NCBI GenBank assembly: GCA_043585095.1
Contig: CP121321.1
Location: 3,224,001-3,288,000 of the forward strand
Direction of reading: 5' to 3'
DNA from: JANQIO01 sp043585095
GTDB lineage: Bacteria > Pseudomonadota > Gammaproteobacteria > Pseudomonadales > Halieaceae
Length of the DNA stretch: 64,000 nt
Shown here: piece after piece, positions 18,446-27,316 of the stretch
Numbering within the stretch: the stretch's first letter is position 1
Layout: each line of letters begins with the position of its first letter
Program-made: the position numbers and the translations under genes
The notes under the pieces: model-generated
What the model was told of the DNA's origin: nothing
What the model saw: the letters and a program-made list of their open reading frames with translations, nothing else
The model's database searches: none

Positions 18446-20092
18446 ATGTCTCGCAGTGCTCGCATAGCCAAAATAGCCTGGGTATTCAGTCGCTATCGGC
18501 TAGATACTTTCATCGACCCGGATCGACTGTCTGGAAAAGCGCGATGGCTTTGGCGCCTGGGACCCTGGCGACTAACGGGCACGCCTTCAGAAAGCCGCGG
18601 CGAAAGACTGCGTAAAGCACTGGAGGAGCTGGGTCCGGTGTTTATCAAATTCGGCCAGATGTTATCGACGCGGCGCGACCTGTTGCCGCCCGATATCGCG
18701 GACGAGCTGGCCAAGCTTCAGGATCAGGTGCCACCTTTCCCCGCTTCACAGTTTCGCGACATTGTCGAAGCTAGTCTGGGTGCTTCTGTGGATACCTTAT
18801 TTGCAGATTTTGACAGTGAACCGCTGGCCTCAGCCTCGGTCGCACAGGTCCATAGTGCTTCTCTTCACTCTGGCGAAGATGTCGTTGTGAAAGTGATTCG
18901 GCCGGGCATTGAGCCGGTGATTCGTCAGGATCTGCGGCTGATGCATCTACTTGCTAGCTTGCTGCATCGCCTGTCACCCGATGGTCGGCGCCTGCGACCT
19001 AAAGAAGTGGTGAGTGACTACGAGATCACTATCCTTGATGAGTTAGACCTGCAGCGCGAAGCCGCCAACGCATCACAACTGCGACGTAATTGGGAAGGCA
19101 GCCCACTGTGCTATGTGCCAGAGGTCCACTGGGATTACACGCGCCGCGATGTCTATGTTATGGAACGCATCTACGGCGTACCGGTTACCGACATGGCGGC
19201 GCTGCGCGCCTCCGGAACCGACCTCAAACTACTGGCAGAACGCGGCGTGGAGATCTTCTTCACTCAGGTTTTTCGCGACAGCTTTTTCCATGCGGACATG
19301 CATCCGGGAAACATCTTTGTGGATATCGCCAACCCGGGTGATCCACGTTACATCGCCATCGACTGCGCCATCATTGGCAGCCTCAGCGAGAGCGATCAGT
19401 ACTATTTGGCTCGCAACCTGCTGGCCATCTTCAAGCGCGACTATCGCGAGTGCGCCGAGTTGCACGTCGAATGCGGCTGGGTTCCACCGGGCACCCGCGT
19501 ACAGGACTTTGAATCGGCCATGCGGGCAGTATGTGAGCCGGTGTTTGAAAAACCGCTGGCCGAAATATCCTTCGGCCAACTGTTGATCTACCTGTTCCAG
19601 ACCGCACGCCGGTTCAACATGGAAGTACAGCCCTCACTGGTGTTGCTGCAGAAGACGCTGCTCAACATCGAAGGACTGGGCAGACAGCTGTATCCGGAGT
19701 TGGACCTGTGGACTACGGCCATGCCGTATTTGGAGCGCTGGATGCAACAGCGTTATTCACCCCAGGCCATGCTCGATCGTGTAAAACGCCAGGCGCCGGG
19801 ATGGCTCGAGCAACTGCCACGGCTTCCCGAAGCCGTTTTCGAAAGCCTGCAGCAAACCCGCGAACTAGATAAGCAAGCGAGTTACCAGCGCCAGCGCCTC
19901 GACACCCTACAGCGCCAGATCCAGCGTGAAGACAGCCGCCGCAAGCGCGGTGTTTTCGCTATCCTGCTGTTCGGTGCTGCCGCCGCCAGCGCCATGCCGA
20001 ACGGTTTTGATCAGCTAAGCCAGTGGCCACTGCTAAGCTGGGCCTTCATCGGGCTGGGATTAGTATTACTGTGGCCGCGGCCCCGGGTATGA
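18446..20092 (+). CDS. ubiB: UbiB atypical kinase-like protein
   Basis: UbiB is an ABC1/ADCK-family protein with ATPase activity needed for ubiquinone synthesis. It has the KxGQ-type motif (KFGQMLSTRRDLLPPDIADEL), the alanine-rich ASVAQVH loop, DELDLQREAANA, the HADMHPGNIFV catalytic-loop equivalent and an AIDCAIIGSL segment at the DFG position. Two hydrophobic helices end the protein (about 505-545). The start at 18446 (MSRSARIAKIAWVFSRY) is set by family similarity, although the frame opens 60 bases earlier inside ubiJ. Length is 548 residues. Confidence 0.96.
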   Translation: MSRSARIAKIAWVFSRYRLDTFIDPDRLSGKARWLWRLGPWRLTGTPSESRGERLRKALEELGPVFIKFGQMLSTRRDLLPPDIADELAKLQDQVPPFPASQFRDIVEASLGASVDTLFADFDSEPLASASVAQVHSASLHSGEDVVVKVIRPGIEPVIRQDLRLMHLLASLLHRLSPDGRRLRPKEVVSDYEITILDELDLQREAANASQLRRNWEGSPLCYVPEVHWDYTRRDVYVMERIYGVPVTDMAALRASGTDLKLLAERGVEIFFTQVFRDSFFHADMHPGNIFVDIANPGDPRYIAIDCAIIGSLSESDQYYLARNLLAIFKRDYRECAELHVECGWVPPGTRVQDFESAMRAVCEPVFEKPLAEISFGQLLIYLFQTARRFNMEVQPSLVLLQKTLLNIEGLGRQLYPELDLWTTAMPYLERWMQQRYSPQAMLDRVKRQAPGWLEQLPRLPEAVFESLQQTRELDKQASYQRQRLDTLQRQIQREDSRRKRGVFAILLFGAAAASAMPNGFDQLSQWPLLSWAFIGLGLVLLWPRPRV

Positions 20093-20162
20093 GAGCTGAG
20101 GGGTTGTATCTAAGGAATGAGGGCGAAAGGGTGAGCAGTGAGCGCTGTGAGATAATCGAGCC

Positions 20163-20552
20163 ATGACGACAGATACAACATTGCTGGGGCAGGTGCGCTG
20201 GAACGAGCAGGGTTTGGTTCCTGCCATCGCGCAGGATGCGGAATCAGGCGAGGTCTTGATGATGGCCTGGATGAACAGGGAAGCACTGTCCACAACCGTC
20301 GCAGAGGGTCGTGCAGTCTACTACTCCCGGTCCCGTCAGGCGCTCTGGCGTAAAGGCGAGAGCTCAGGCCACGTTCAGGTCCTACATGACATACGCCTGG
20401 ACTGCGACGGCGATACGATACTGTTGAAGGTTGAGCAGATCGGCGGTATCGCCTGCCACACGGGCCGACGCCATTGCTTTATGCATACCTGGTCAGACGG
20501 GCACTGGCAGGTCAGTGACCCGGTTTTAAAAGACCCCAAAGACATTTATTGA
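20163..20552 (+). CDS. hisI: Phosphoribosyl-AMP cyclohydrolase
   Basis: HisI opens the adenine ring of phosphoribosyl-AMP in the third step of histidine synthesis. The 129 residues contain GLVPAIAQDAESGEVLMMAWMN, YYSRSRQALWRKGESSGH, and the metal-binding LDCDGDTILL..CHTGRRHCF cysteines. It is a separate protein rather than a HisIE fusion; hisE follows 7 bases later. The HisI-HisE-TatABC order is common in gammaproteobacteria. Confidence 0.97.
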   Translation: MTTDTTLLGQVRWNEQGLVPAIAQDAESGEVLMMAWMNREALSTTVAEGRAVYYSRSRQALWRKGESSGHVQVLHDIRLDCDGDTILLKVEQIGGIACHTGRRHCFMHTWSDGHWQVSDPVLKDPKDIY

Positions 20553-20559
20553 GCGCTAG

Positions 20560-20898
20560 ATGAACGACATATTGCAACAATTGGACAGCATAATCGCGCA
20601 GCGTCGAGCAGCAGACCCGAGTGAGTCTTATGTCGCCCAGCTTAACGCCGCTGGGTTGAACAAGATCCTGGAAAAGGTCGGTGAAGAGTCTGTGGAAACC
20701 ATTATTGCCGCGAAGGACTGCCAACAAGGCCAGGGTAGCGAGCAATTGATCAGCGAAACCGCCGATCTCTGGTTCCACTGCATGGTGATGCTGTCCCATT
20801 TGGGCTGCGACAGTGAAGCCGTTGTGGCAGAGCTGGCACGACGTTTTGATGTTTCCGGGCTGTCTGAAAAAGCGGCCCGGTCCAAACCCGTCGATTGA
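20560..20898 (+). CDS. hisE: Phosphoribosyl-ATP pyrophosphatase
   Basis: HisE hydrolyses phosphoribosyl-ATP to phosphoribosyl-AMP, the second step of histidine synthesis. The 112-residue all-alpha protein shows the MazG-like signature: SYVAQLNAAGLNKILEKVGEESVETIIAAKD with the acidic EExxE metal site, then ISETADLWFHCMVML. It is paired with hisI immediately upstream. Confidence 0.96.
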   Translation: MNDILQQLDSIIAQRRAADPSESYVAQLNAAGLNKILEKVGEESVETIIAAKDCQQGQGSEQLISETADLWFHCMVMLSHLGCDSEAVVAELARRFDVSGLSEKAARSKPVD

Positions 20899-20943
20899 AC
20901 GGGATAGTGAATACGGCGAAAGCCAGAAGGAAAGGAGATAAGC

Positions 20944-21174
20944 ATGGGTATTGGAGGAATCAGCGTCTGGCAGCTTCTGATCATTTTATTGATCGTAGTG
21001 ATGTTATTCGGTACCAAGCGCCTGCGTGGCCTTGGCAGTGATCTGGGATCCGCCATTAAGGGTTTCCGTAGCTCTATGAGCAATGAAGATGGCGCAGCGG
21101 AAGATCAATCCGACACCGAGGATGGTGCCGCGGATACCGCACAGTTGAAAGAAGACGAAAGCAAAAGCCCGTAG
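20944..21174 (+). CDS. tatA: Sec-independent translocase component TatA
   Basis: TatA oligomerises to form the Tat export conduit for folded proteins. The 76-residue protein has one N-terminal membrane helix (about 7-21), the FG hinge (LFGTKRLRGLGSDLG), an amphipathic helix and an acidic tail. AAAGGAG at 20931-20937 precedes the ATG by 6 bases. It starts the tatABC cluster. Confidence 0.96.
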   Translation: MGIGGISVWQLLIILLIVVMLFGTKRLRGLGSDLGSAIKGFRSSMSNEDGAAEDQSDTEDGAADTAQLKEDESKSP

Positions 21175-21192
21175 CAACCGCGGAAATAGCGC

Positions 21193-21762
21193 ATGTTCGA
21201 CATAGGCTTTCTTGAACTGGTTATCGTCAGCGTGGTGGGCTTGCTGGTGCTTGGCCCGGAGCGCTTGCCGGGCGCAATTCGGACGGTCAGTCTCTATGTG
21301 GGCAAGATACGATCCAGTTTCTCCGGGATCCGCGCTGAAATAGAAAGAGAGCTGCGCACCGATGAAATTCGTCAGGATCTGCACAATCAGGCGATTATGC
21401 AGGAGCTGCGACAAACCGAGCGCGAATTACGCCAAGGGTTGAATGCCCACAACGACGTGAAGCTTGGCAAAGACGGCTATCCAATAGAGGACACCCCAGG
21501 CTCTGAGACGGCAGCCGCGGATGGTGTTCATGACGGGGACGCTAAAGACGCATCCAGCGCTGCAACCACATCGACGTCCAAGTCAGAGGCCGCGGACGCG
21601 CAGCCCGACGAAAGCGATTCCCAAGAGAATCGCATTACATCACCGACCGCACTGGACCAGGCCCCGAGCGATGCAATGCCCGATAACCGTGACAGCGGTT
21701 CACCCGAGCGCGATGAGCAGCCTGAAGCCGACAATCAGGACGACACCAGACAGACGCCATGA
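21193..21762 (+). CDS. tatB: Sec-independent translocase component TatB
   Basis: TatB works with TatC to receive twin-arginine signal peptides. The 189-residue protein begins MFDIGFLELVIVSVVGLLVLGPERLP, the standard TatB helix and hinge, followed by an amphipathic helix (about 22-60) and a long acidic, Ser/Asp/Glu-rich, probably disordered tail (about 95-189). Its stop overlaps the tatC start by 4 bases (ATGA). Confidence 0.95.
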   Translation: MFDIGFLELVIVSVVGLLVLGPERLPGAIRTVSLYVGKIRSSFSGIRAEIERELRTDEIRQDLHNQAIMQELRQTERELRQGLNAHNDVKLGKDGYPIEDTPGSETAAADGVHDGDAKDASSAATTSTSKSEAADAQPDESDSQENRITSPTALDQAPSDAMPDNRDSGSPERDEQPEADNQDDTRQTP

Positions 21763-22508
21763 GTGCCGACGAAAACGCTAACGATACGGCGATGCCGCTG
21801 GTTGCTCACCTCAGCGAACTGCGCGACCGCCTGTTGAAAAGCGTACTCGCCGTGTTGGTGGTTTTCATTGGCCTGTTCGCGTTCGCCAACGAAATCTACG
21901 AGTATGTCTCCAAACCCCTGCGCGCTCTGCTGCCGGAAGGTTCGAGCATGATTGCCACCGAAGTGGCGTCGCCCTTTCTCACGCCTTTCAAGTTGACGCT
22001 GGTAGTGGCAATTTTCATCGCCATTCCCTACGTACTGTTCCAGCTGTGGAGCTTTGTTGCACCCGGCATGTACCAAAAGGAAAAGAAGCTCGCCATACCG
22101 TTGTTGGCGTCTAGCGTGCTGCTGTTCTACGGCGGCGCAGCATTTGCCTACTATGTGGTGTTTCCGCTGATCTTTGGTTTCTTTACCTCGGTCGGGCCGG
22201 GCGACGTCACGATCATGACCGACATCAACAGCTATCTGGACTTTGTGCTGAAGCTGTTTTTTGCGTTTGGTCTCGCCTTCGAAATACCCATCGCTGCGGT
22301 TATCCTTATACGCGTCGGCATCACTACCGCCGACGAGCTAGCCGCCAAGCGGCCGTATATCGTTGTGGGCTGCTTCGTACTGGGTATGCTGCTTACACCG
22401 CCGGATATCATTTCACAGTCACTGCTGGCTTTACCGATGTGGCTGTTGTTTGAGATTGGCGTCGTTTTTGGTCGGCTAATTACCCCTCAAACCGAAACTG
22501 CGCCGTAA
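21759..22508 (+). CDS. tatC: Sec-independent translocase component TatC
   Basis: TatC is the six-helix membrane receptor for twin-arginine signal peptides. The 249 residues carry MPLVAHLSELRDRLLKS at the N-terminus with the conserved HLxELRxR motif, FxxPFKLTL, LWSFVAPGMYQKEKK, and FGLAFEIPIA with the conserved Glu. The 3' end overlaps the convergent endonuclease/exonuclease/phosphatase gene by 29 bases. Confidence 0.97.
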   Translation: MSADENANDTAMPLVAHLSELRDRLLKSVLAVLVVFIGLFAFANEIYEYVSKPLRALLPEGSSMIATEVASPFLTPFKLTLVVAIFIAIPYVLFQLWSFVAPGMYQKEKKLAIPLLASSVLLFYGGAAFAYYVVFPLIFGFFTSVGPGDVTIMTDINSYLDFVLKLFFAFGLAFEIPIAAVILIRVGITTADELAAKRPYIVVGCFVLGMLLTPPDIISQSLLALPMWLLFEIGVVFGRLITPQTETAP

Positions 22509-23238
22509 GCGCCGCGTGATCGGACAGCTTGTTCCAGACACCGCCTCGCAGCGTTTGAGCGCCATCCAATTTAAGACCCCGGAAGTAGACCCGGTCCACG
22601 CGCAGTACCGGCAGAATGGCTGGAAAGCTGCGCGCCGGACGACCCTGCACGGCCGTAATGCTGTCGGCGAAGCCCAGCTCTTCAACCATTATGCGGTCGG
22701 CCTGCATACGCCAATCATTAAAATCGCCAGCGACAATAATTGGGTCGTACGGACTGCATTCCGCCATGATCAAATCGCGAAGGCGCTGCAGCTGAAAGCG
22801 CTGTTCGGATGCGAACAGACCCAGATGCGCACAAATCAGCACAACCCCATTCTCAAGCCGGCCTAGCAATAAACCGCGGCTGGAAAAGCGCCACCGTGAC
22901 ACATCGTAATTACGCCAACTGATGAACGGCACTTTAGACAATATGGCATTGCCGTGATGCCCGTCTTCCACGATCGCGTTTTTGCCGTAGGCGTAGTGCT
23001 GCCAAATGGTGTCGGCCAGAAATTCGAACTGACTGCCATCCCCAGGCAAGGGATGCTTTCGATACGCCAGACGATGTCCCACCACCTCCTGTAGAAAACA
23101 GATATCGGCATCGACGCTGCGGATCGCGTCGCGCATATCTTCCAGTCGAAAGTGCCGATTGCCGGGGCCGAGACCCTTGTGGATATTCCAGGAACATACC
23201 GTGAACGTCGACTCCCTTTCGACAGCTTTTTCGGTCAC
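22480..23238 (-). CDS. Endonuclease/exonuclease/phosphatase family protein (YbhP-like)
   Basis: The 252-residue protein has the DNase I/EEP fold motifs in order: CSWNIHKGLG near residue 15, the catalytic Glu in CFLQEV near residue 50, CAHLGLF, AGDFNDWR and, near the C-terminus, the catalytic SDHAAL. It has no signal peptide. It overlaps the phospholipase D gene upstream by 4 bases (ATGA), the same pairing as E. coli ybhP with clsB, so the two probably act together, perhaps on phospholipids. The actual substrate is unknown. It overlaps tatC convergently by 29 bases. Confidence 0.88.
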   Translation of the reverse strand: MTEKAVERESTFTVCSWNIHKGLGPGNRHFRLEDMRDAIRSVDADICFLQEVVGHRLAYRKHPLPGDGSQFEFLADTIWQHYAYGKNAIVEDGHHGNAILSKVPFISWRNYDVSRWRFSSRGLLLGRLENGVVLICAHLGLFASEQRFQLQRLRDLIMAECSPYDPIIVAGDFNDWRMQADRIMVEELGFADSITAVQGRPARSFPAILPVLRVDRVYFRGLKLDGAQTLRGGVWNKLSDHAALTAQFRFEG

Positions 23239-24413
23239 AGCCAGTACCTCAATGCGTATAGCAGCCAGGAGACAAGTCCAGGTCGTGGGGCGCTGTCCAG
23301 GGTCAATTCTCTTGAAACAGACATGTCCTCGCGCATCGCCGATTCCACTTCCCCCAGTACGCTGTGTCTTCTTAGTAGCAGGTCGAGTTCAAGGTCGTGC
23401 AGCGTAGAGCGGTAATTCCAGTTGGTGCTGCCAACAATCGCCAAATCGTCGGTTAACAAGGCTTTCGCGTGCAAAATGCCGGGCTGAAAGAGATACACGC
23501 GAGCGCCGGCCCTGAGTAGCTCGCGATAAAAATGGCTGCTTAAGCTAGGAAAAAGGGCTACGTCAGAACGCTCAGGCAGGACCAGGCGCACATCGCAGCG
23601 GTTTTTACAGGCTTTGAGCAGAGCTCTTCGCAGCCGTGCTGTGGGCAGGAAGTAGGCATTCACCACCCAGACTCGATCTCTGGCCTTCTTGACGGCACGA
23701 GAGACGAAGGCGTTCTTTAGCCTGCGCGCCCTCACGCTGAGGTTGCTCAGAAAGCCCGCCATAAACGTACGCTCTCGCTTGGGGGCCTGCCCGTTCCAAA
23801 GGCTTTCAAAAGAGTCGATTAAGGGCATGACCCCCGCGCCCTCTACCATAAGCCCGTAGTCCCGCCAGCCCTGACCGCCCAATGATTTCGGCAGATGGTT
23901 TGCATCAATGTTGAAGCTGCCCACGTAGGCCAGTCGTCGATCAATGGCGCAGAGCTTGCGATGGTTGCGGCGGTTGATCTTGCCAAACCAGGAGACGCAT
24001 CGCGCCAACCAGGCCTGTGACCTGACCTGCTCCCAGGGCACTGCATTCACTTTCTCTCGTACACCCAAGGGCCAGGGTAACGGGTGGTAAACCCTGACTG
24101 CCGCGCCGCACTTCCTGAGCGCGTCGATCACCCTATGGCCATCCGCCAGAGACCCCACCCCATCTATCATCACGCGAACCTCAACACCACGTTCGGCGGC
24201 CTGCATTATGGCGTCCAGAAATCTTAAGCCCAGAGCGTCGTGCATAAAAATGTAGTACTCAAGTTCCACCCGCTCTTCTGCGCAAGCAATGCTATTCAGC
24301 AGGCGGTTGTAGAAGCTCTCTGCATCGACAATCAATTCTGCCGTGTTCCATGCGCTGCTGAGCTCAGTTCTGGGAGCCGTATCAAATGCCATATGGTCAG
24401 TATACTGGGCCAT
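23235..24413 (-). CDS. clsB: Phospholipase D-family cardiolipin synthase (ClsB-like)
   Basis: The 392-residue protein has two HKD motifs of phospholipase D enzymes: HRKLCAID followed by GSFNID, and HAKALLTDD followed by GSTNWNYRS. Together they form the active site that transfers phosphatidyl groups to make cardiolipin. Unlike ClsA there are no N-terminal transmembrane helices, which fits the ClsB type. A start at the second Met (MAFDTAPR) is also possible. It is translationally coupled to the YbhP-like gene and divergent from the ABC exporter across 54 bases. Confidence 0.9.
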   Translation of the reverse strand: MAQYTDHMAFDTAPRTELSSAWNTAELIVDAESFYNRLLNSIACAEERVELEYYIFMHDALGLRFLDAIMQAAERGVEVRVMIDGVGSLADGHRVIDALRKCGAAVRVYHPLPWPLGVREKVNAVPWEQVRSQAWLARCVSWFGKINRRNHRKLCAIDRRLAYVGSFNIDANHLPKSLGGQGWRDYGLMVEGAGVMPLIDSFESLWNGQAPKRERTFMAGFLSNLSVRARRLKNAFVSRAVKKARDRVWVVNAYFLPTARLRRALLKACKNRCDVRLVLPERSDVALFPSLSSHFYRELLRAGARVYLFQPGILHAKALLTDDLAIVGSTNWNYRSTLHDLELDLLLRRHSVLGEVESAMREDMSVSRELTLDSAPRPGLVSWLLYALRYWL

Positions 24414-24467
24414 AACCGTTCCGCGCTGAATAGGCCGCTGTCAACGAAACTGGTACCCTGTAAGACT

Positions 24468-26231
24468 ATGACAGAGAACGCTAAAGATCGCGCCAAACTC
24501 TCCAACCTGCTCCAGTTGGTGCAGTTCCTGAAGCCCTACAAAGGCACCTTGATCGCCGCGGGTATCGCGCTGCTGTTCACTGCCGGCGTTATGCTGGCGC
24601 TGGGCCAAGGGCTTCGCGTGCTTATCGATCAGGGATTTGCGTCGGGATCAGCAGAGCAACTCAACGATGCTGTGCTGCTGATAATGGTGCTGGCCGTGTT
24701 AATGGCGGTGGGGACCTTTAGTCGATTCTATCTGGTGAGTTGGCTGGGCGAGCGCGTGGGCGCCGATATTCGAGAAGCCGTATTTGCCAATATCGTTACG
24801 CTACAGCCCAGCTTTTTCGACGAGAACCGGTCCGGCGAAATCATGTCGCGACTCACCACCGACACCACGCTGTTACAAACGATTATAGGCTCATCGCTGT
24901 CCATGGCCTTGCGCTCAATGCTGACCACCGTCGGCGCACTGATCATGATGCTGGTCACCAGCGTCAAACTCACCCTCATCGTGCTATCTGCTGTACCCAT
25001 TGTGCTGGTGCCGGTGCTGTTGTTCGGCCGTCGAGTGCGCAACTTATCGAGCAAAAGCCAGGACTCCATTGCCGACGTTGGCAGTTACGCGGGCGAGATT
25101 ATCCAACATATTAAAACGGTGCAGAGCTACAACCGCGAGCAAGATGAACAACAGGCTTTTACGGCAGAGTCGCAGCGCGCCTTCGATATTGCAAAGCGCC
25201 GCATACGCCAACGCGCGATGCTGGTGGCCGCGGTCATCTTGATGGTCTTTGGTGGACTCGCCGGCATGGTCTGGTCTGGCGGGAACGCCGTGGTATCTGG
25301 TCGAATGACCGGCGGCGAGCTGGGCGCCTTTATGTTTTATGCCTTTATGGTAGGCGGTGGATTTGCCACCGTGTCCGAGGTTTGGACGGAACTGCTGCGT
25401 GCGGCCGGCGCAACCGACCGTTTGCGCAGCCTGCTAGCGGAGGAAAGCGACATCTTTGCGCCAGACCAGCCTCAAACCCCGGTCGGTGCGTCTCTGGCCT
25501 TACAAAACGTCGTCTTCAGTTATCCCACACGCCCCAGTCAAAAGGCCCTGGACGGCATCAGCCTCGAGTTAGAACCGGGAAGAAGCCTTGCGTTGGTTGG
25601 ACCTTCCGGCGCCGGAAAGTCCACCGTGTTTGAGTTGATTCAGCGCTTTTATGACCCTCAGGAGGGCAGCGTACGCCTCGGGGGCGTCGATTTGCGTGAT
25701 ATGACGCCCTTTGAGCTGCGCGCCCATCTTGCCGTAGTGCCGCAGGCGCCGGCATTGTTTACCGCCGACGTGGCCTACAACATCGCCTACGGACGGCCCG
25801 AATCAACGCAACAGGAAATTGAAGCCGCCGCTAAGGCAGCACATGCGCATGATTTCATTATGAGCCTTCCCGAGCAGTATCAATCGCACCTGGGTGAACA
25901 GGGCGTGCGTCTATCTGGAGGGCAGCGTCAACGCATCGCTATAGCCCGCGCCATACTGGCCAATCCGGACATTCTGTTGCTCGATGAAGCGACCAGCGCA
26001 CTGGACGCGGAAAGTGAACATCAGGTGCAGCAAGCCCTTGAAGAGCTAATGCGGGGTCGCACAACCGTGATTATCGCCCATCGCCTGAGCACAATTTTGC
26101 AGGCAGACAGCATCGCCGTACTGGATCAGGGCAAGCTAGTTGACGTGGGCAATCACAACAGCCTGCTGCAAAGCAGTCCCCTTTATCAGCGCCTGGCCAG
26201 TCTTCAATTCCGCGACGAAGAAGCCGCCTGA
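24468..26231 (+). CDS. ABC exporter, fused permease/ATPase (MsbA/ABCB type)
   Basis: The 587-residue half-transporter has an N-terminal six-helix membrane domain (about 20-315) and a C-terminal ATPase domain with Walker A GPSGAGKST (Lys384), a Q-loop (VVPQAPALF), signature LSGGQ at 482-486, Walker B ILLLDEATSALD and an H-loop (IIAHRLS). It would act as a homodimer. Substrate is unknown; lipid or drug export is typical of the family. The frame extends 76 codons further upstream over the clsB gene, but the N-terminus MTENAKDRAKLSNLL sets the start. Its 3' end overlaps the convergent hemerythrin gene by 28 bases. Confidence 0.92.
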   Translation: MTENAKDRAKLSNLLQLVQFLKPYKGTLIAAGIALLFTAGVMLALGQGLRVLIDQGFASGSAEQLNDAVLLIMVLAVLMAVGTFSRFYLVSWLGERVGADIREAVFANIVTLQPSFFDENRSGEIMSRLTTDTTLLQTIIGSSLSMALRSMLTTVGALIMMLVTSVKLTLIVLSAVPIVLVPVLLFGRRVRNLSSKSQDSIADVGSYAGEIIQHIKTVQSYNREQDEQQAFTAESQRAFDIAKRRIRQRAMLVAAVILMVFGGLAGMVWSGGNAVVSGRMTGGELGAFMFYAFMVGGGFATVSEVWTELLRAAGATDRLRSLLAEESDIFAPDQPQTPVGASLALQNVVFSYPTRPSQKALDGISLELEPGRSLALVGPSGAGKSTVFELIQRFYDPQEGSVRLGGVDLRDMTPFELRAHLAVVPQAPALFTADVAYNIAYGRPESTQQEIEAAAKAAHAHDFIMSLPEQYQSHLGEQGVRLSGGQRQRIAIARAILANPDILLLDEATSALDAESEHQVQQALEELMRGRTTVIIAHRLSTILQADSIAVLDQGKLVDVGNHNSLLQSSPLYQRLASLQFRDEEAA

Positions 26232-27181
26232 TCAAGGACCAGGCCCAGGCGCTTGCGAAGCCCGCGACGTAGCTCGCTGAGATCGGAGCCTGTGTCTTTG
26301 GCGATCTCGGCTATGTCCCTGAGAAACCCGATGTAATGACTACCACCCGTCACGGTCGCTTTTAACGGCAGAGTGAGCACGCCCTCACCTTCCATCGCCT
26401 TGCGCAGCAGCTCCATTGTTTCGCCACCGGCTGCATAAAAGTGCTCTGCAGCAGCGGCGCGACTCGATTCGCCAGCGATATTAAGTACCTCAATCCCCTC
26501 AAAAAATGCTTCAAGGCCGACCCACTCCACCAGAGCTGCATCCTCAGCGCCCTTGCGCAAGACGCGCCGTGCCTTGCGCGCGACGTTGCGGTATTCACGC
26601 GCGACACGGGGGCCAAATACGGGATCCGGCACTGGAGCTAAAAGGCTGTCCTGCTCCAGTTCACGCCAGTCCTCGGAGTCCAGAACGCGCTCTATTTCGG
26701 GGAAGACCAGCGCCTCCTCTGCCTCCATATGCCTGTGCTGTGCATCCAGATAAGCCAGTACCGCCTTGGCCATTTTCGCCTGCCCCTCTCCGGTCTCTTT
26801 CCACCTGGCGACCAGCGCCAGGGTTTTGGCTCCCGACTTTGCCAGGAAGTCGTGGTCGCGCTGCAAGGTATCCACGCTGTCAGCCAGCTGGGGCTCAACC
26901 TCTCCAGCGCGGGCATACACCATGTCTTCTCGGGGGTGGTGAAAGGCATCCGGGTAATGAGATAGGTAATGAAGGGATTCGTAGAACACATGCGGATCGA
27001 CGGCTTCGTCGGCTTGAATGCGCTCTATTTCAGACTCAACCAGACGCAGCAGCGTACCCATGTAGCGATGTTCAGCATAAAGTGTGGCCAGCACGGGGTG
27101 GCATTCGAGTTCACCGTCGCGGAGAGTCTGTGAAATCGCTTCCCAGGTATCTTTGCTGTAGGCCGCCTGCGCATCTGCCAT
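26204..27181 (-). CDS. Hemerythrin HHE-domain protein
   Basis: The first ~160 residues form a hemerythrin-like four-helix domain with the diiron-ligand pattern: ATLYAEHRYMG, SHYPDAFHHPREDMVY, LQRDHDFLAKSG and DAQHRHMEAEEALVFPEIE. Such proteins bind two irons and can sense or carry O2 or NO. Residues 165-325 form a further helical region I do not recognise, making the protein (325 residues) twice the size of a minimal hemerythrin domain. There is no signal peptide, so it is cytoplasmic. It is divergent from the acylase gene. Confidence 0.85.
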   Translation of the reverse strand: MADAQAAYSKDTWEAISQTLRDGELECHPVLATLYAEHRYMGTLLRLVESEIERIQADEAVDPHVFYESLHYLSHYPDAFHHPREDMVYARAGEVEPQLADSVDTLQRDHDFLAKSGAKTLALVARWKETGEGQAKMAKAVLAYLDAQHRHMEAEEALVFPEIERVLDSEDWRELEQDSLLAPVPDPVFGPRVAREYRNVARKARRVLRKGAEDAALVEWVGLEAFFEGIEVLNIAGESSRAAAAEHFYAAGGETMELLRKAMEGEGVLTLPLKATVTGGSHYIGFLRDIAEIAKDTGSDLSELRRGLRKRLGLVLDQAASSSRN

Positions 27182-27316
27182 GACCGTTCTCCGTGCTCAA
27201 AGTATTGTATAGTCCTGCTTCGGGTCGCCTTTCGCATTGACTCAGAGCAAGTAGAGGGCGGCGCGAACAAAACACAATAATACTGTAAATACTGAATTCA
27301 ATAAGAGTGCTCGCAG

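Noticed and set aside
26506..27183. Plus-strand frame of 225 codons across the hemerythrin gene
   Set aside because: Arg/Pro/Cys-rich composition without domains; the opposite strand encodes conserved diiron motifs.
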